From CAMFLJ01 sp963702555 (GTDB lineage: Bacteria; Actinomycetota; Acidimicrobiia; Acidimicrobiales; Acidimicrobilacustridaceae): a stretch of DNA of 64,000 nt. Numbering within the stretch: position 1 is the stretch's first letter; every line of letters starts with the position of its first letter. The notes beneath the pieces are model-generated. The model did not search any database and was not told the DNA's origin. It saw nothing but the letters and a program-made list of their open reading frames with translations. Made by a program: the position numbers and the translations under genes. The stretch lies in NCBI GenBank assembly GCA_963702555.1, contig CAVPCW010000008.1:62001-126000 (forward strand), written 5' to 3'. Positions 34,047-43,351 of this stretch are shown here, one piece after another.

Positions 34047-34770
34047 ATGCGACGACTGGACACCATCACCGGAGGCGCCGACCGGCTCCGGGTCGGCTCG
34101 TGGCGCGGCGATCCCGCCGTCGCGCCTCCTGAGCCCCATGCCCGGCCTCGCGCCCACCCCGTCCGGCATCGCCCGCGCCGTCGAGGAGCTTCGCCATCGC
34201 GGCTACCGCTCGGTCCTCACACCGGCACTGGCCGAGAGCGAGCAGGCGCCGTTCGTGGCGGCCGGCTTCACCGTCCACGAACGTCTGCACCTGCTCGGCC
34301 ACGACCTCCGGCGGGTTCCCCCGCCGACCACCCCGTCGGCCCGCCTGCGACGGGGCCGCAACCGCGACATCCCCCACGTCCTCGAGGTCGACGGCCTGGC
34401 GTTCGACCGGTTCTGGCGCTTCGACACCACCGGCCTCGCCGACGCCCGCACGGCCACGCCGCACGCCCGGTTCCGCGTGGCCACCATCGGAGGCGATGTC
34501 GTCGGCTACCACGTCACGGGGCGGGCCGGCACCCTCGGCTACCTGCAACGCCTGGCCGTGCACCCCGACCGCCACGGCCACGGCATCGGCACCGCGCTGG
34601 TGGGCGACTCGCTCGACTGGTGCCACCGCAAGGGGTGCCGCTCGGTCCTGGTGAACACCCAGGAGGCCAACCAGCGGGCGCTCTCGCTCTACGAGCACCT
34701 CGGGTTCCGCTCCGAGCCCACCGGGCTGGCCGTGCTCGAACGCCCCCTCGACGACGGACCGGCGGGGTGA
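34047..34770 (+). CDS. GNAT acetyltransferase, mycothiol-synthase-like (probable frameshift)
   Basis: The C-terminal half is a clear GNAT domain (GYLQRLAVHPDRHGHGIGTA, NTQEANQRALSLYEHLGF). The N-terminal half (MRRLDTITGGADRLRVGSW from the ATG at 34047) lies in another frame up to about 34125, where a one-base change would join them. If there is no error, translation could begin at the ATG at 34138. The last bases overlap the next start (GTGA). Similarity to MshD is layout only, so the substrate is open. Confidence 0.78.
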
Positions 34771-36932
34771 GCGCGCTCACACACCGACGCCTCCCGACCG
34801 TCCGCCTCCTCGCTGCCGCGCTGGTCCTGCTGGTGGCGACGAGCGGGGGGTGGGCGGCAGGCCGCGCCGACGCCCAGACCGCGGGTGCGGCCGAGGCGAC
34901 CCTCACGATGGTCAGCCAGACCGACTGGGTCGGGCCCGAAGCCGTCTTCCAGGTGGTGCTGCGGCCCCAGGGCCTGCCGGCCGGCGCGACCGTCACCGCC
35001 GTCCTCCACCAGAAGGCCGCCTCCCGTGCGACCCTCGACGCCGCAGCCCGAGGCGAGTCGCCCGGCGACCGGATCTTCACCGTCGCCGACGAGGTCCCGG
35101 CCGGCGAGCTGACCGGGCCCGACGGCAACCTGACGATCAGCATGCCGGTCACCACCGGCTCCCCCGGGTCACCGGACGTGGCCCGGCTCGCCACGCCGGG
35201 CGTGTACCCGTTCGCCGTACGGGTCCTCGACGCGCAGGGCGCGGTCGTCGCCGAGCTCGTCACCACCGTCCTCCGCCTCGGTGCACCCGACGAGGTCGCC
35301 GCCTCCAACACCCTGGCCGTCGGGGTGGTGGTGCCCATGCAGGCCGACCCCGTGCCCGGCCTCGACGGCGCCCCCACGCTCGACGACGCAGGGGCCGAGC
35401 GCCTCACCACCACCATCGACCTCACGGCCCTGCGCATCTCCGTGCCCCTCACCCTGTCGCCCTCACCCGAGTCGCTCCAGCTCCTCCAGAGCCGGGACGC
35501 CGCGGGCGAGGCCACCGTGGCCGAGGTGCGGTCCGGGCCCACCCGCACCGTGCTCGCCAACCCGTACGCGCCGGTCGACAGCGGGGCCTGGATCGACAGC
35601 GGTCTTCTCGGCGAGCTGGGCGACCAGTACACCGCCGGCACCACCACCCTCCTGGGGCTGCTGCGGGCCCGGCCCGACGAGCGCCTGGCCGTGCTCGACC
35701 GCACGGTGAGCCCCGCCGCCCTCGACGACCTGCGCGCCCGAGGGGTCGAGGCCGTCGCGGTGCCGTCGGGCCAGCTCGCCCCCCTGTCGAGCGCCACCGC
35801 CACGGCCACCTTCGCGTCGCAGTTCGAGATCGCCACCGACGGCGGCCCCGCGGTTCGGGCCGTGGTCGCCGACGACGTCACCGCCGCCCGCCTCACCCAG
35901 GGGAGCGACCCCGTCCTCGACGGCCACCGGGCCCTGGCCGAGCTGGCGTACCTCCACCTCGCCAACGACACCCCCTCCCGAGGCGTCGCCGTCGTCGTCC
36001 CCGCCCAGACCCCCGCTGCCGCGCTGGCCACCTTCCTCGACGGGCTCTCCGACACCACGGGCACCAACGGCGCCGACGGGGTGGCCCCCGGCGAGCCGAT
36101 GCTCAGCCCGGTGACCCTGGGCGATCTCTTCCAGGTCACGGCCACCGCCACCGCCACCGGAAGCCGCACCACTCCGCTGACCCGCACCTACCAGGCCGAC
36201 CCGCCGGCCGACCTCGGGACCTACCCCGCCGACCTCCGCGGCGCCCGTGTCGCCCTCGACGGCCTCCGCTCCCTGGTGCCAGGCGCCCGCGAGGTCACCG
36301 ACCCCATCGCCCGAACCGTCTGGTCATCCGGCGCCCGCACCCTCGACGCCGACGGACGCGACGCCATGCTCGGCTCGGCCGAGCGGTCGATCACCGCCGT
36401 CAGCGACGAGATCGTCGTCGCCCCCGAGCAGGTCGTCACCCTGACCTCCAGCTCGGGGGAGGTCCCGCTCAACCTCGAGAACCGACTCCCCTACGACGCC
36501 ACCGTCCGCATCGTGCTCACCAGCGCCAAGCTCGACTTCCCCGAGGGCTCGGTGATCGAGCGGACCATCCCGGCCGCGCAGACCACCACCATCAAGCTCC
36601 CGGTCGAGATCCGGGCGTCCGGCGCCTTCCCGCTCACGGTCGAGATCACCTCGGCCGACGGCCAGCTCCCGGTGGCCACCACCACCTACACCGTGCGCTC
36701 CACCGCCATCTCGGGCATCGGCCTGATCCTCTCCGTGGGGGCCGGCCTGTTCCTGCTGGTGTGGTGGGCGCGGCACTTCCGCACCTCCCGCCGGGCCCGC
36801 AAGCTCGTCGCCTCGAACCACCCAGCCCTCTCGGGCGGCGAGCCGGATGGCTACGCTCCGCCCGACACCGACCCGCGTCCGGCCCCGGCGAACCCGAGTC
36901 CGCCCGACCCCGACCCTCTGGAGGGCACATGA
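34767..36932 (+). CDS. DUF6049 (Rv3909-like) secreted, membrane-anchored protein
   Basis: This 721-residue protein has a signal sequence (LLAAALVLLVATSGGWAAG), a large extracellular region rich in Ala, Thr and Asp, a C-terminal helix (about 645-668: SGIGLILSVGAGLFLLVWW) and a short basic cytoplasmic tail. Size, topology and place before the sigM/trxB cluster match mycobacterial Rv3909, whose function is unclear. The GTG at 34767 overlaps the preceding stop and the end overlaps degV (ATGA). Confidence 0.83.
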   Translation: MSALTHRRLPTVRLLAAALVLLVATSGGWAAGRADAQTAGAAEATLTMVSQTDWVGPEAVFQVVLRPQGLPAGATVTAVLHQKAASRATLDAAARGESPGDRIFTVADEVPAGELTGPDGNLTISMPVTTGSPGSPDVARLATPGVYPFAVRVLDAQGAVVAELVTTVLRLGAPDEVAASNTLAVGVVVPMQADPVPGLDGAPTLDDAGAERLTTTIDLTALRISVPLTLSPSPESLQLLQSRDAAGEATVAEVRSGPTRTVLANPYAPVDSGAWIDSGLLGELGDQYTAGTTTLLGLLRARPDERLAVLDRTVSPAALDDLRARGVEAVAVPSGQLAPLSSATATATFASQFEIATDGGPAVRAVVADDVTAARLTQGSDPVLDGHRALAELAYLHLANDTPSRGVAVVVPAQTPAAALATFLDGLSDTTGTNGADGVAPGEPMLSPVTLGDLFQVTATATATGSRTTPLTRTYQADPPADLGTYPADLRGARVALDGLRSLVPGAREVTDPIARTVWSSGARTLDADGRDAMLGSAERSITAVSDEIVVAPEQVVTLTSSSGEVPLNLENRLPYDATVRIVLTSAKLDFPEGSVIERTIPAAQTTTIKLPVEIRASGAFPLTVEITSADGQLPVATTTYTVRSTAISGIGLILSVGAGLFLLVWWARHFRTSRRARKLVASNHPALSGGEPDGYAPPDTDPRPAPANPSPPDPDPLEGT

Positions 36933-37768
36933 GCCGAGTCCACATCGTCACCGACAGCTCCTGCGACCTCACCAATGCCGAGACCGATGCCCTGGGCATC
37001 GGCGTCGTGCCGCTGAGCATCCGCTTCGGACCTGACGAGTACATCGACCGCGAGCAGCTCAGCGTCGAGGACTTCTACGCCACGATGGCCTCCACCGGCC
37101 TGCTGCCCGAGACCGCAGCCCCCTCACCGGGGCGCTTCGAGCAGGAGTTCCGCGCCGCCCGCGAGGCCGGCGCCGAGTCCGTCGTGTGCATCAACCTGTC
37201 CGGCGGCCTCTCGGCCACGGTCCAGTCCGCACGCACGGCAGCCAAGGCGCTCGAGGGCGAGATCGACGTCCGCGTCATCGACAGCCTCTCGCTCACCGGT
37301 GGGCTGGGCACGATGGTGCTCGACGCCGCCAACGCCGCGGCCGGTGGCGCCGACGCGGATGCCGTGGTGCAGCTCGTGGAGTCGATGATCAGCCGCACCG
37401 AGATCTACGGCGCCCTCGACACCCTCGAGAACCTCAAGAAGGGCGGCCGCATCGGCAGCGCCAAGGCCCTCCTCGGCTCGATGCTGTCGGTGAAGCCCAT
37501 CATCCGCATCGTCGACGGCACGGTCGAGGAAGCCGGCAAGCAGCGCACCCGCCGGCGGGCCCTCGAGTTCCTCCGCGACAAGCTCTTCGAGGAGCCCGTC
37601 GTCGAGGAGCTCTCCGTGCTCCACGGCGAGGCGCCCGACATCGACGACTTCCTCGACATGATCTCGTCGCGCTACCCGCGGGAGTCGATCCGCCTGGGGA
37701 AGATCGGGGCGGTCATCGGCACCCACGGCGGCCCCGGCGTGATCGGCATGTGCTACCTCAAGGCGTGA
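36929..37768 (+). CDS. DegV-family fatty-acid-binding protein
   Basis: DegV proteins bind fatty acids and deliver them to kinases in some bacteria. This one has 279 residues with the N-terminal signature VHIVTDSSCDLTNAETDALG, SPGRFEQEF, INLSGGLSATVQSA and the C-terminal IGAVIGTHGGPGVIGMCYL. The start is the ATG at 36929, with GGAGGG upstream. It is coupled to DUF6049 and followed after 22 bases by the kinase. Confidence 0.92.
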   Translation: MSRVHIVTDSSCDLTNAETDALGIGVVPLSIRFGPDEYIDREQLSVEDFYATMASTGLLPETAAPSPGRFEQEFRAAREAGAESVVCINLSGGLSATVQSARTAAKALEGEIDVRVIDSLSLTGGLGTMVLDAANAAAGGADADAVVQLVESMISRTEIYGALDTLENLKKGGRIGSAKALLGSMLSVKPIIRIVDGTVEEAGKQRTRRRALEFLRDKLFEEPVVEELSVLHGEAPDIDDFLDMISSRYPRESIRLGKIGAVIGTHGGPGVIGMCYLKA

Positions 37769-37790
37769 TCCGACCCCTCGGAGCACCGGC

Positions 37791-39389
37791 GTGACCGACT
37801 CCCCCCGAGCGGGCACCGGCCGCGTCCTCTCCGGCCGCTACCGCCTCGACCGCCATCTCGCGAGCGGCGGGATGGCGGAGGTGTGGGAGGCCACCGACGA
37901 GGTCCTCGACCGCCCGGTGGCCGTGAAGCTCCTCCACGGCCACCTCGCCGACGACCCCGCCCTGCGGGCCCGCTTCCACCACGAGGCGGTCGCCGCGGCG
38001 CGCCTGGTGCACCCGTCGATCGTCGCCATCTACGACACCTGCGACGACCCCGGGGCCGAGGCCATCGTCATGGAGCTCGTGCGGGGGCGCACCCTGCGCG
38101 AGTTCCTCGACGAGCGGGGCCGGCTCGAACCGGTCGAGGTCGTGCACATCGGGGCCGAGGTCGCCTCCGCCCTCACCTGCGCCCACAAGGCCGGGATCAT
38201 CCACCGCGACGTGAAGCCGGCGAACATCCTGCTGTCCGACGACGGCCGCGTCCTCGTCACCGACTTCGGCATCGCCAAGGTGCTCGACGAGCCCGACCTC
38301 ACCCGCACCTCCCAGCTGCTCGGCACGGTGAAGTACCTCGCGCCGGAGCAGGTCGAGAGCGGTCCCGTCGACGCCCGCACCGACGTCTACGCCCTGGGGG
38401 CCGTGCTCTACGAGTCCCTGTGCGGGGAGGCGCCGTTCCGGGCCGACAACCAGGCGGCCCTCGCCCTGGCCCGGCTCACCCGCGACCCCCAACCTCCCCA
38501 CGACATCGTGGTCGGCGTCCCACCGGCACTCGAGGCCGTGGTGATGCGAGCCCTGGCCCGGACGCCCGACCAGCGCTTCGCCACCGCCGACGAGCTGCGC
38601 ACCGCGCTGCTCGGCGTGCGCCCCGAGCAGTGGGGTGACCACACGGTCGTCACCGGTGCCGAGGCGCTCGCCGCGGCCGGCGCGGCCAACGCCGCCGCCC
38701 ACGGGTGGGGCTCGGGCCGGGCCCCGGTCGACACCCCGGGCTGGGGCACCCCGGTGGTGACACCGCCCGCGACGCCGCCCACGACATCGCCCCCGGCCCG
38801 GCGCCGCATCGGCCCGGGCGTGGTGCTGAGCCTCATCGTGGTGGTGGTGCTCGTGCTGGCGGCGCTGCTGGTCGCCACCACCGACGTCGGCCGCGAGCTC
38901 TTCTCCCCCGACGACACCCCGTCGTCAGGGGAGGCCGTCCCCGCCTCGCGCCTGGTGCCCATCGCCGGCGCCCGCTCCTTCGACCCCGAGGGAGACGACG
39001 CCGGTGAGAACGACGCGTTGGCCCCGGGGGCGATCGACGGGCAGTCGGCCACCGGCTGGCGCACGGTGTCGTACAACAGCCGCACCTTCGGGAACCTGAA
39101 GAGCGGGGTCGGGTTGGTGATCGAGCTCGGCGGTGCCACCGAGATCGACAAGGTCGCCATCTCCTCCCCCACCGCGGGCTGGTCGATGTCGGCCTACGTC
39201 GCCGACGGCGCCCCGACGCAGCTCTCCGGGTGGGGAACCCCCGTGGCATCGGCCGGCGACATCCGCGGTGCCACCACGACCCTCGACCTCGACGGCGCCG
39301 GCGGGAGCTCGATCCTGCTGTGGATCACCGACCTCGGTGACGGGCCCCCGTTCCGGGTCGAGATCACCGACGTGCTCGTCTCGTCCTGA
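37791..39389 (+). CDS. Transmembrane Ser/Thr protein kinase with extracellular sensor-like domain
   Basis: This 532-residue PknB-type kinase looks active: Gly loop LASGGMAEVWEA, K46, H-R-D140-VKPAN and D158-FG all present. A Pro-rich linker, one helix (about 343-363) and a 165-residue extracellular domain follow (ARSFDPEGDDAGEN, IDGQSATGWRT, LKSGVGLVIELGG). That last domain looks like the C-terminal extracellular domain of mycobacterial MviN/MurJ (Rv3910), which is preceded there by a pseudokinase. The start is the GTG at 37791. Likely phosphorylation targets are unknown. Confidence 0.92.
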   Translation: MTDSPRAGTGRVLSGRYRLDRHLASGGMAEVWEATDEVLDRPVAVKLLHGHLADDPALRARFHHEAVAAARLVHPSIVAIYDTCDDPGAEAIVMELVRGRTLREFLDERGRLEPVEVVHIGAEVASALTCAHKAGIIHRDVKPANILLSDDGRVLVTDFGIAKVLDEPDLTRTSQLLGTVKYLAPEQVESGPVDARTDVYALGAVLYESLCGEAPFRADNQAALALARLTRDPQPPHDIVVGVPPALEAVVMRALARTPDQRFATADELRTALLGVRPEQWGDHTVVTGAEALAAAGAANAAAHGWGSGRAPVDTPGWGTPVVTPPATPPTTSPPARRRIGPGVVLSLIVVVVLVLAALLVATTDVGRELFSPDDTPSSGEAVPASRLVPIAGARSFDPEGDDAGENDALAPGAIDGQSATGWRTVSYNSRTFGNLKSGVGLVIELGGATEIDKVAISSPTAGWSMSAYVADGAPTQLSGWGTPVASAGDIRGATTTLDLDGAGGSSILLWITDLGDGPPFRVEITDVLVSS

Positions 39390-39427
39390 ACGGACGGCCC
39401 CGGGCGGGCGGCCACTAGGGTCGCGGC

Positions 39428-40087
39428 ATCGCCGAGCGGGACGTCCCAGCGCTGGTCAACGCCGCACAGGCAGGTGACCGCGACGCCCTCGAAGAGCTGC
39501 TGCGCGGCCAGATCGACCGCATCCACGGGCTGTGCCGCAAGCTGTGCGGAAACGGGCCCGACGCGGAGGACGCCACCCAGGAGGCCCTGATCGCCGTGGT
39601 GCGGGGCCTCCCCCGCTTCGACAGGCGGTCCGCGTTCTCCACCTGGGTCCACCGCGTCACCACCAACGCCTGCCTCGACGAGCTCCGGCGCAAGGGCCGC
39701 CGACCCCAGGTCGCCCGCCGCCTCGACGCCGCGCCCGACACCGGCGGGGGTGGGCCCCGCGCCCTCGACCCGGCCGACCCCACCCCGGGGGCCGACGAGC
39801 GGCTGCCCGACCGCATGGCCATCGACGACGCCCTCGCCGCGCTGCCCGAGGAGTTCCGGGTGGCCGTCGTGCTGCGCGACCACCTCGGCCTCGACTACGC
39901 CGAGATCGCCGAGGCCCTCGACCTTCCGCCGGGCACCGTGCGCTCCCGCATCGCCCGGGGCCGCAGCCGCCTCGCCGCCCTCCTCGACCCCGGGCCCTCG
40001 GCGGCGGCGCCGCCCCCGACGACGGCCGCTCGGCCGACGCCCGGGAACCCAGGCCCGGACGACGGCGTCCAAGGAGGTGCGCCATGA
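39428..40087 (+). CDS. sigM: ECF sigma factor, SigM-like (start codon unclear)
   Basis: Region 2 (AQAGDRDALEELLRGQI, GPDAEDATQEALIAVV, FDRRSAFSTWVHRVTTNA) and region 4 (LPEEFRVAVVLRDHLGLDYA, PPGTVRSRIARGRSRL) are both present. The frame is open only from 39419, and no ATG, GTG or TTG occurs before region 2. The ATC at 39428, seven bases after an AGGG, is the best candidate, or one base is misread there. Starting at the GTG at 39596 would remove region 2. The identity is supported by the downstream anti-sigma gene (ATGA overlap) and trxB-trxA, as in mycobacterial sigM. Confidence 0.85.
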   Translation: MAERDVPALVNAAQAGDRDALEELLRGQIDRIHGLCRKLCGNGPDAEDATQEALIAVVRGLPRFDRRSAFSTWVHRVTTNACLDELRRKGRRPQVARRLDAAPDTGGGGPRALDPADPTPGADERLPDRMAIDDALAALPEEFRVAVVLRDHLGLDYAEIAEALDLPPGTVRSRIARGRSRLAALLDPGPSAAAPPPTTAARPTPGNPGPDDGVQGGAP

Positions 40088-40969
40088 CCGACGACCACTC
40101 CCCCCTCGACCCGACCGCCGGGACCCTCGACGACGAGATCGTCTCCGCCGTGCTCGACGGGGAGGCGACCCCCGCCGAACGCGCCCTGGTCGAGGGCTCG
40201 GTCGAGGGTCGGGCCCGCCTGGCCGAGCTCGGCGGCGTCGCCGCGGCCACCGCCACGCCGATCGCCCCACTGCCGGCGGACACCGTCGAGGTCCTGCTCG
40301 GCCGGGCCCTCGACGCCGCATCGACACCGACACCGGCCTCGGCGCCCGCTCCCGTCGCACTGGCCACCCGACGGGCGCAGCGCGACCACAGTGAGCTCTG
40401 GCGACGGTGGGGCACCGCTATCGCGGCGGCGGCCGCCATCGTGGTCGTGGTGGCGGGCATCGTCGCACTGGGCAAGACCGCCGGTCGGAGCTCCTCGGAC
40501 TCGGCATCGAGCGCGACCGCGGCCGACGGGGGCAGCACCTCGGCGACGTCCACCACCATCGGCCCCAGCACGGGAGCCGAGTCGTCCAGGGCCGCCGAGG
40601 CGATGGCGCCGCCGAGCCTGGGCGCCCTCGCCGACGCCGACCTGGTGCTCGACCGCTACGCGGTGCTCGTCGGCCTCGACCCCTCCGTCGATCACCAGTT
40701 CGACGCGGGCCCGGCCTCAGGGTCGGGGGCAGGTGCGGCGGACAGCTCCGGGCCGGTGCCCGAAGCCGAGGCGACCGCGGCGTACGAGCGCGGCCTGCCC
40801 GGTGCCGCCGATCGCCGTGGCCCCGGGCGAGGTCTGGGCGGTGACGGCCACCGCCGAGTTGCCGGGAGGGCCGGTGGTGGTGATGGGCAACGGCCTCGCG
40901 CCACCTGCAAACCGGGTCCTGGTGGTCGATGTCGGGACCTGCACGGTGCTGGCCGAACGCACGCTCTGA
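40084..40969 (+). CDS. Membrane-anchored anti-sigma factor (one-base frameshift)
   Basis: The first 110 residues form a cytoplasmic anti-sigma domain (DDEIVSAVLDGEATPAERAL), followed by one helix (AIAAAAAIVVVVAGIVALG) and an extracytoplasmic Ser/Thr-rich region. One extra G near 40792 shifts the last 55 residues to another frame (PIAVAPGEVWAVTATAELPG to the stop). The corrected length is about 294. The AAGGAGGT ribosome site is perfect. It should hold the upstream ECF sigma factor at the membrane. Confidence 0.8.
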
Positions 40970-41036
40970 CGTCAGCGGTGCCCGCCCGACAACGGTCCGG
41001 GTGAGCGACTCGGGCGCAGGGGTAGGATCCCCCGCC

Positions 41037-41630
41037 ATGGAGACGCCGGGGAACGACGAGCCCAGCCCGACCGAGGGGTCCAGCGCGCCGACGCCCCCTC
41101 CGGCCTCGCCGACACCCCCGCCGACACCCCCGCCGACACCCCCGCCGACAGCCCCTCCGACCTCGCCTCCGGAACCTCCGACGGCGCCACCGGCTGCGGC
41201 CCCCGTCCCCCCGTCCCCGCCCACGGGCGAGGGCGCCAGCAGCGAGGGCGCCGACCAGCCCGAGGAGAGCGCGGCGGCGAAGGTGCTCGACGACGTCGAG
41301 CACGTCTTCGACGGCGGGCTCGAGGGCGACTGGCCGGCACGAGCGGCCGACGTCATCGTCAACGTGGTCGGCCTGGTTCGCGACAACACCACCGGCCGCA
41401 TCACCACGATCGCCCGGGGCTTCGTCTTCGGGCTGTTCGCCGCGGTGATCGGCACCGCGGTGCTCGTGTTGGTGATCATCGCCTCCATCCGACTCCTCGA
41501 CCAGGTGCTGCCCTCCGGGGTCTGGCTCGCCTACCTCGTGCTCGGCCTGGTCGTGGTCATCGCAGGAGCACTTGTCTTCCGCAAGCGGAACCAGCCCGCC
41601 CCGCCCGCCGGGAATACTGGACGACCCTGA
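41037..41630 (+). CDS. Proline-rich N-terminus membrane protein
   Basis: This 197-residue protein has a PTPPPTPPPT-type low-complexity segment at residues 18-60, encoded by an imperfect 12-base DNA repeat. A conserved-looking block follows (ARAADVIVNVVGLVRDNTTG), then two helices at about 128-150 and 162-182. It is probably a small integral membrane protein of the phage-holin-like/DUF type seen near trxB in actinobacteria. Function unknown. Confidence 0.75.
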   Translation: METPGNDEPSPTEGSSAPTPPPASPTPPPTPPPTPPPTAPPTSPPEPPTAPPAAAPVPPSPPTGEGASSEGADQPEESAAAKVLDDVEHVFDGGLEGDWPARAADVIVNVVGLVRDNTTGRITTIARGFVFGLFAAVIGTAVLVLVIIASIRLLDQVLPSGVWLAYLVLGLVVVIAGALVFRKRNQPAPPAGNTGRP

Positions 41631-41642
41631 GCCGTTGAACGG

Positions 41643-41661
41643 CATACCCCTCAGGGGTATG
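41643..41661 (+). promoter_or_regulatory. Hairpin before trxB
   Basis: CATACCCC and GGGGTATG form a perfect 8-base stem with a TCA loop, 12 bases after the preceding stop and 21 before the trxB start. It could be a weak terminator or a leader element; no T-run follows. Confidence 0.45.
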
Positions 41662-41682
41662 TCCCCCCGATCCGGAGCATTC

Positions 41683-42654
41683 ATGTCCGAGACGTCCGAC
41701 GTCCGCAACGTCATCATCATCGGGTCCGGCCCTGCCGGGCTCACCGCCGCGATCTACACCGCGCGCGCCAACCTCGCCCCGTTGCTGATCGAGGGTGAGC
41801 CCTCGTCGACCAGCGACCAGCCCGGTGGCCAGCTCATGCTCACCACCGAGGTCGAGAACTTCCCCGGCTGGCCCGACGGCATCATGGGCCCCGAGCTCAT
41901 GATGCGCTTCCGTGAGCAGGCCGTGCGCTTCGGCACCGAGGTCATCACCCGCAAGGTGAGCAAGGTCGATTTCTCGGCCCGCCCGTTCGGTGTCTGGGTC
42001 GGCGATCCCGACACCGCCGAGCCCACGTACAAGGCCCGCTCGATCATCGTCTCCACCGGCGCTCAGTCCCTGATGCTCGGCCTCCCCGAGGAGTCCAAGC
42101 TCCTGGGCCACGGCCTGTCCACCTGCGCCACCTGCGACGGCTTCTTCTTCCGCGACCACGACATCGCCGTGATCGGCGGCGGCGACTCGGCCGTCGAGGA
42201 AGCCCTCTTCCTCACCAAGTTCGCCAAGACCGTCACCCTGGTCCACCGCCGCGACGAGCTGCGTGCCTCCAAGATCATGCAGGACCGACTCTTCGCCAAC
42301 GACAAGATCCGCTTCGCCTGGAACTCCACCGTGGTGGGGATCACCGGCGAGCAGACCGTCGAGTCGATCACCCTCGAGGACACGATCACCGGCGACCGCC
42401 GCGACCTTCCGGTCACGGGCGTCTTCGTCGCCATCGGCCACAAGCCGAACACCGACCTGTTCAAGGGCCAGCTCGAGCTGGCGGAGAACGGCTACCTGGT
42501 CACCCACGATGGTACGAACACCGACGTCGACGGCGTGTTCGCCTGCGGCGACGTGCAGGACGACATCTACCGGCAGGCCATCACGGCCGCCGGCTCCGGC
42601 TGCATGGCCGCCATCGACACCGAGCGCTGGCTCGAGGCCCAGGGCGCCCACTGA
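41683..42654 (+). CDS. trxB: Thioredoxin reductase
   Basis: This 323-residue NADPH-dependent flavoenzyme reduces thioredoxin. The FAD site is IIIGSGPAGLTAAIYTARA, the redox pair is C148-AT-C151 (STCATCDGFF), the NADPH site is IGGGDSAVEEALFLTK, and the C-terminal FAD block is GVFACGDVQDDIYRQAI. The ATG at 41683 is used because the 37 upstream codons include the hairpin. It lies 81 bases upstream of trxA. Confidence 0.97.
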   Translation: MSETSDVRNVIIIGSGPAGLTAAIYTARANLAPLLIEGEPSSTSDQPGGQLMLTTEVENFPGWPDGIMGPELMMRFREQAVRFGTEVITRKVSKVDFSARPFGVWVGDPDTAEPTYKARSIIVSTGAQSLMLGLPEESKLLGHGLSTCATCDGFFFRDHDIAVIGGGDSAVEEALFLTKFAKTVTLVHRRDELRASKIMQDRLFANDKIRFAWNSTVVGITGEQTVESITLEDTITGDRRDLPVTGVFVAIGHKPNTDLFKGQLELAENGYLVTHDGTNTDVDGVFACGDVQDDIYRQAITAAGSGCMAAIDTERWLEAQGAH

Positions 42655-42735
42655 GAATCGCGGCGCTGCGGCGCCGTCGCGGGACACCGTCCCGTCAACC
42701 CGCAGGACCTTTCCCAACGGCTGAGATGAGGAGCC

Positions 42736-43062
42736 ATGGCCGACAACATCAGCACCCTTTCCGACGCCACCTTCGACGAGCAGATCGGCTCGGCCTCCGA
42801 GCCGGTCATCGTCGACTTCTGGGCCGAGTGGTGCGGCCCGTGCAAGATGATCGCCCCGATCCTCGGTGAGATCGCCGACGAGCAGGCCGGCAAGCTGCAG
42901 GTCGCCAAGCTCAACGTCGACGACAATCCGGACACCGCCCGACGCTTCGGCGTCATGTCGATCCCCACGATGATCGTGTTCAAGGACGGCGAGGAAGCCG
43001 CCCGGATCGTCGGGGCCAAGGGCAAGGGCCAGCTCCTCGAGGATCTGCGCCCCTTCCTGTAG
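42736..43062 (+). CDS. trxA: Thioredoxin
   Basis: This is a 108-residue thioredoxin with the active site W-C33-GP-C36 and the cis-proline loop SIPTMIVF. It donates electrons to ribonucleotide reductase and repairs disulfides; thioredoxin could also support ArsC. It follows trxB in one operon, closed by a hairpin at 43125-43160. Confidence 0.97.
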   Translation: MADNISTLSDATFDEQIGSASEPVIVDFWAEWCGPCKMIAPILGEIADEQAGKLQVAKLNVDDNPDTARRFGVMSIPTMIVFKDGEEAARIVGAKGKGQLLEDLRPFL

Positions 43063-43124
43063 GTCGCCCGGGCGGGTCGTACCGGCCCGCCTCTCGACCA
43101 GACCGACCGCACCGCATCACCCAA

Positions 43125-43160
43125 CGAGGCCACCCCGCCGACATGGCGGAGGTGGCCTCG
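43125..43160 (+). terminator. Terminator hairpin after trxA
   Basis: The arms CGAGGCCACC-CCGCC (43125-43139) and GGCGG-A-GGTGGCCTCG (43145-43160) pair with a single bulged A and a short loop. It is in the convergent trxA-parB gap. No T-run follows, as is common in GC-rich actinobacteria. Confidence 0.65.
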
Positions 43161-43351
43161 TCGCGTTCAGGCAGCGGTCATCAGACCACCGGAGCACGGC
43201 CTCTCGAGGTCCCGTGTCGGGCCGGCGGGGTGTGGTCGAGGGTTGGTGCGCTCGTCGCGGCACTCACTCCCCACCAAAGGTTGACCACAGGTTTGCGCAC
43301 AGCCTGGGGAAAACGCTCCAGCCCCAGTTCCGGTGCAGCGTTGAGGGATCC

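Noticed and set aside
41095..41165. Non-coding repeat cluster
   Set aside because: The 12-base repeat codes for the Pro/Thr-rich N-terminus of the membrane protein at 41037.
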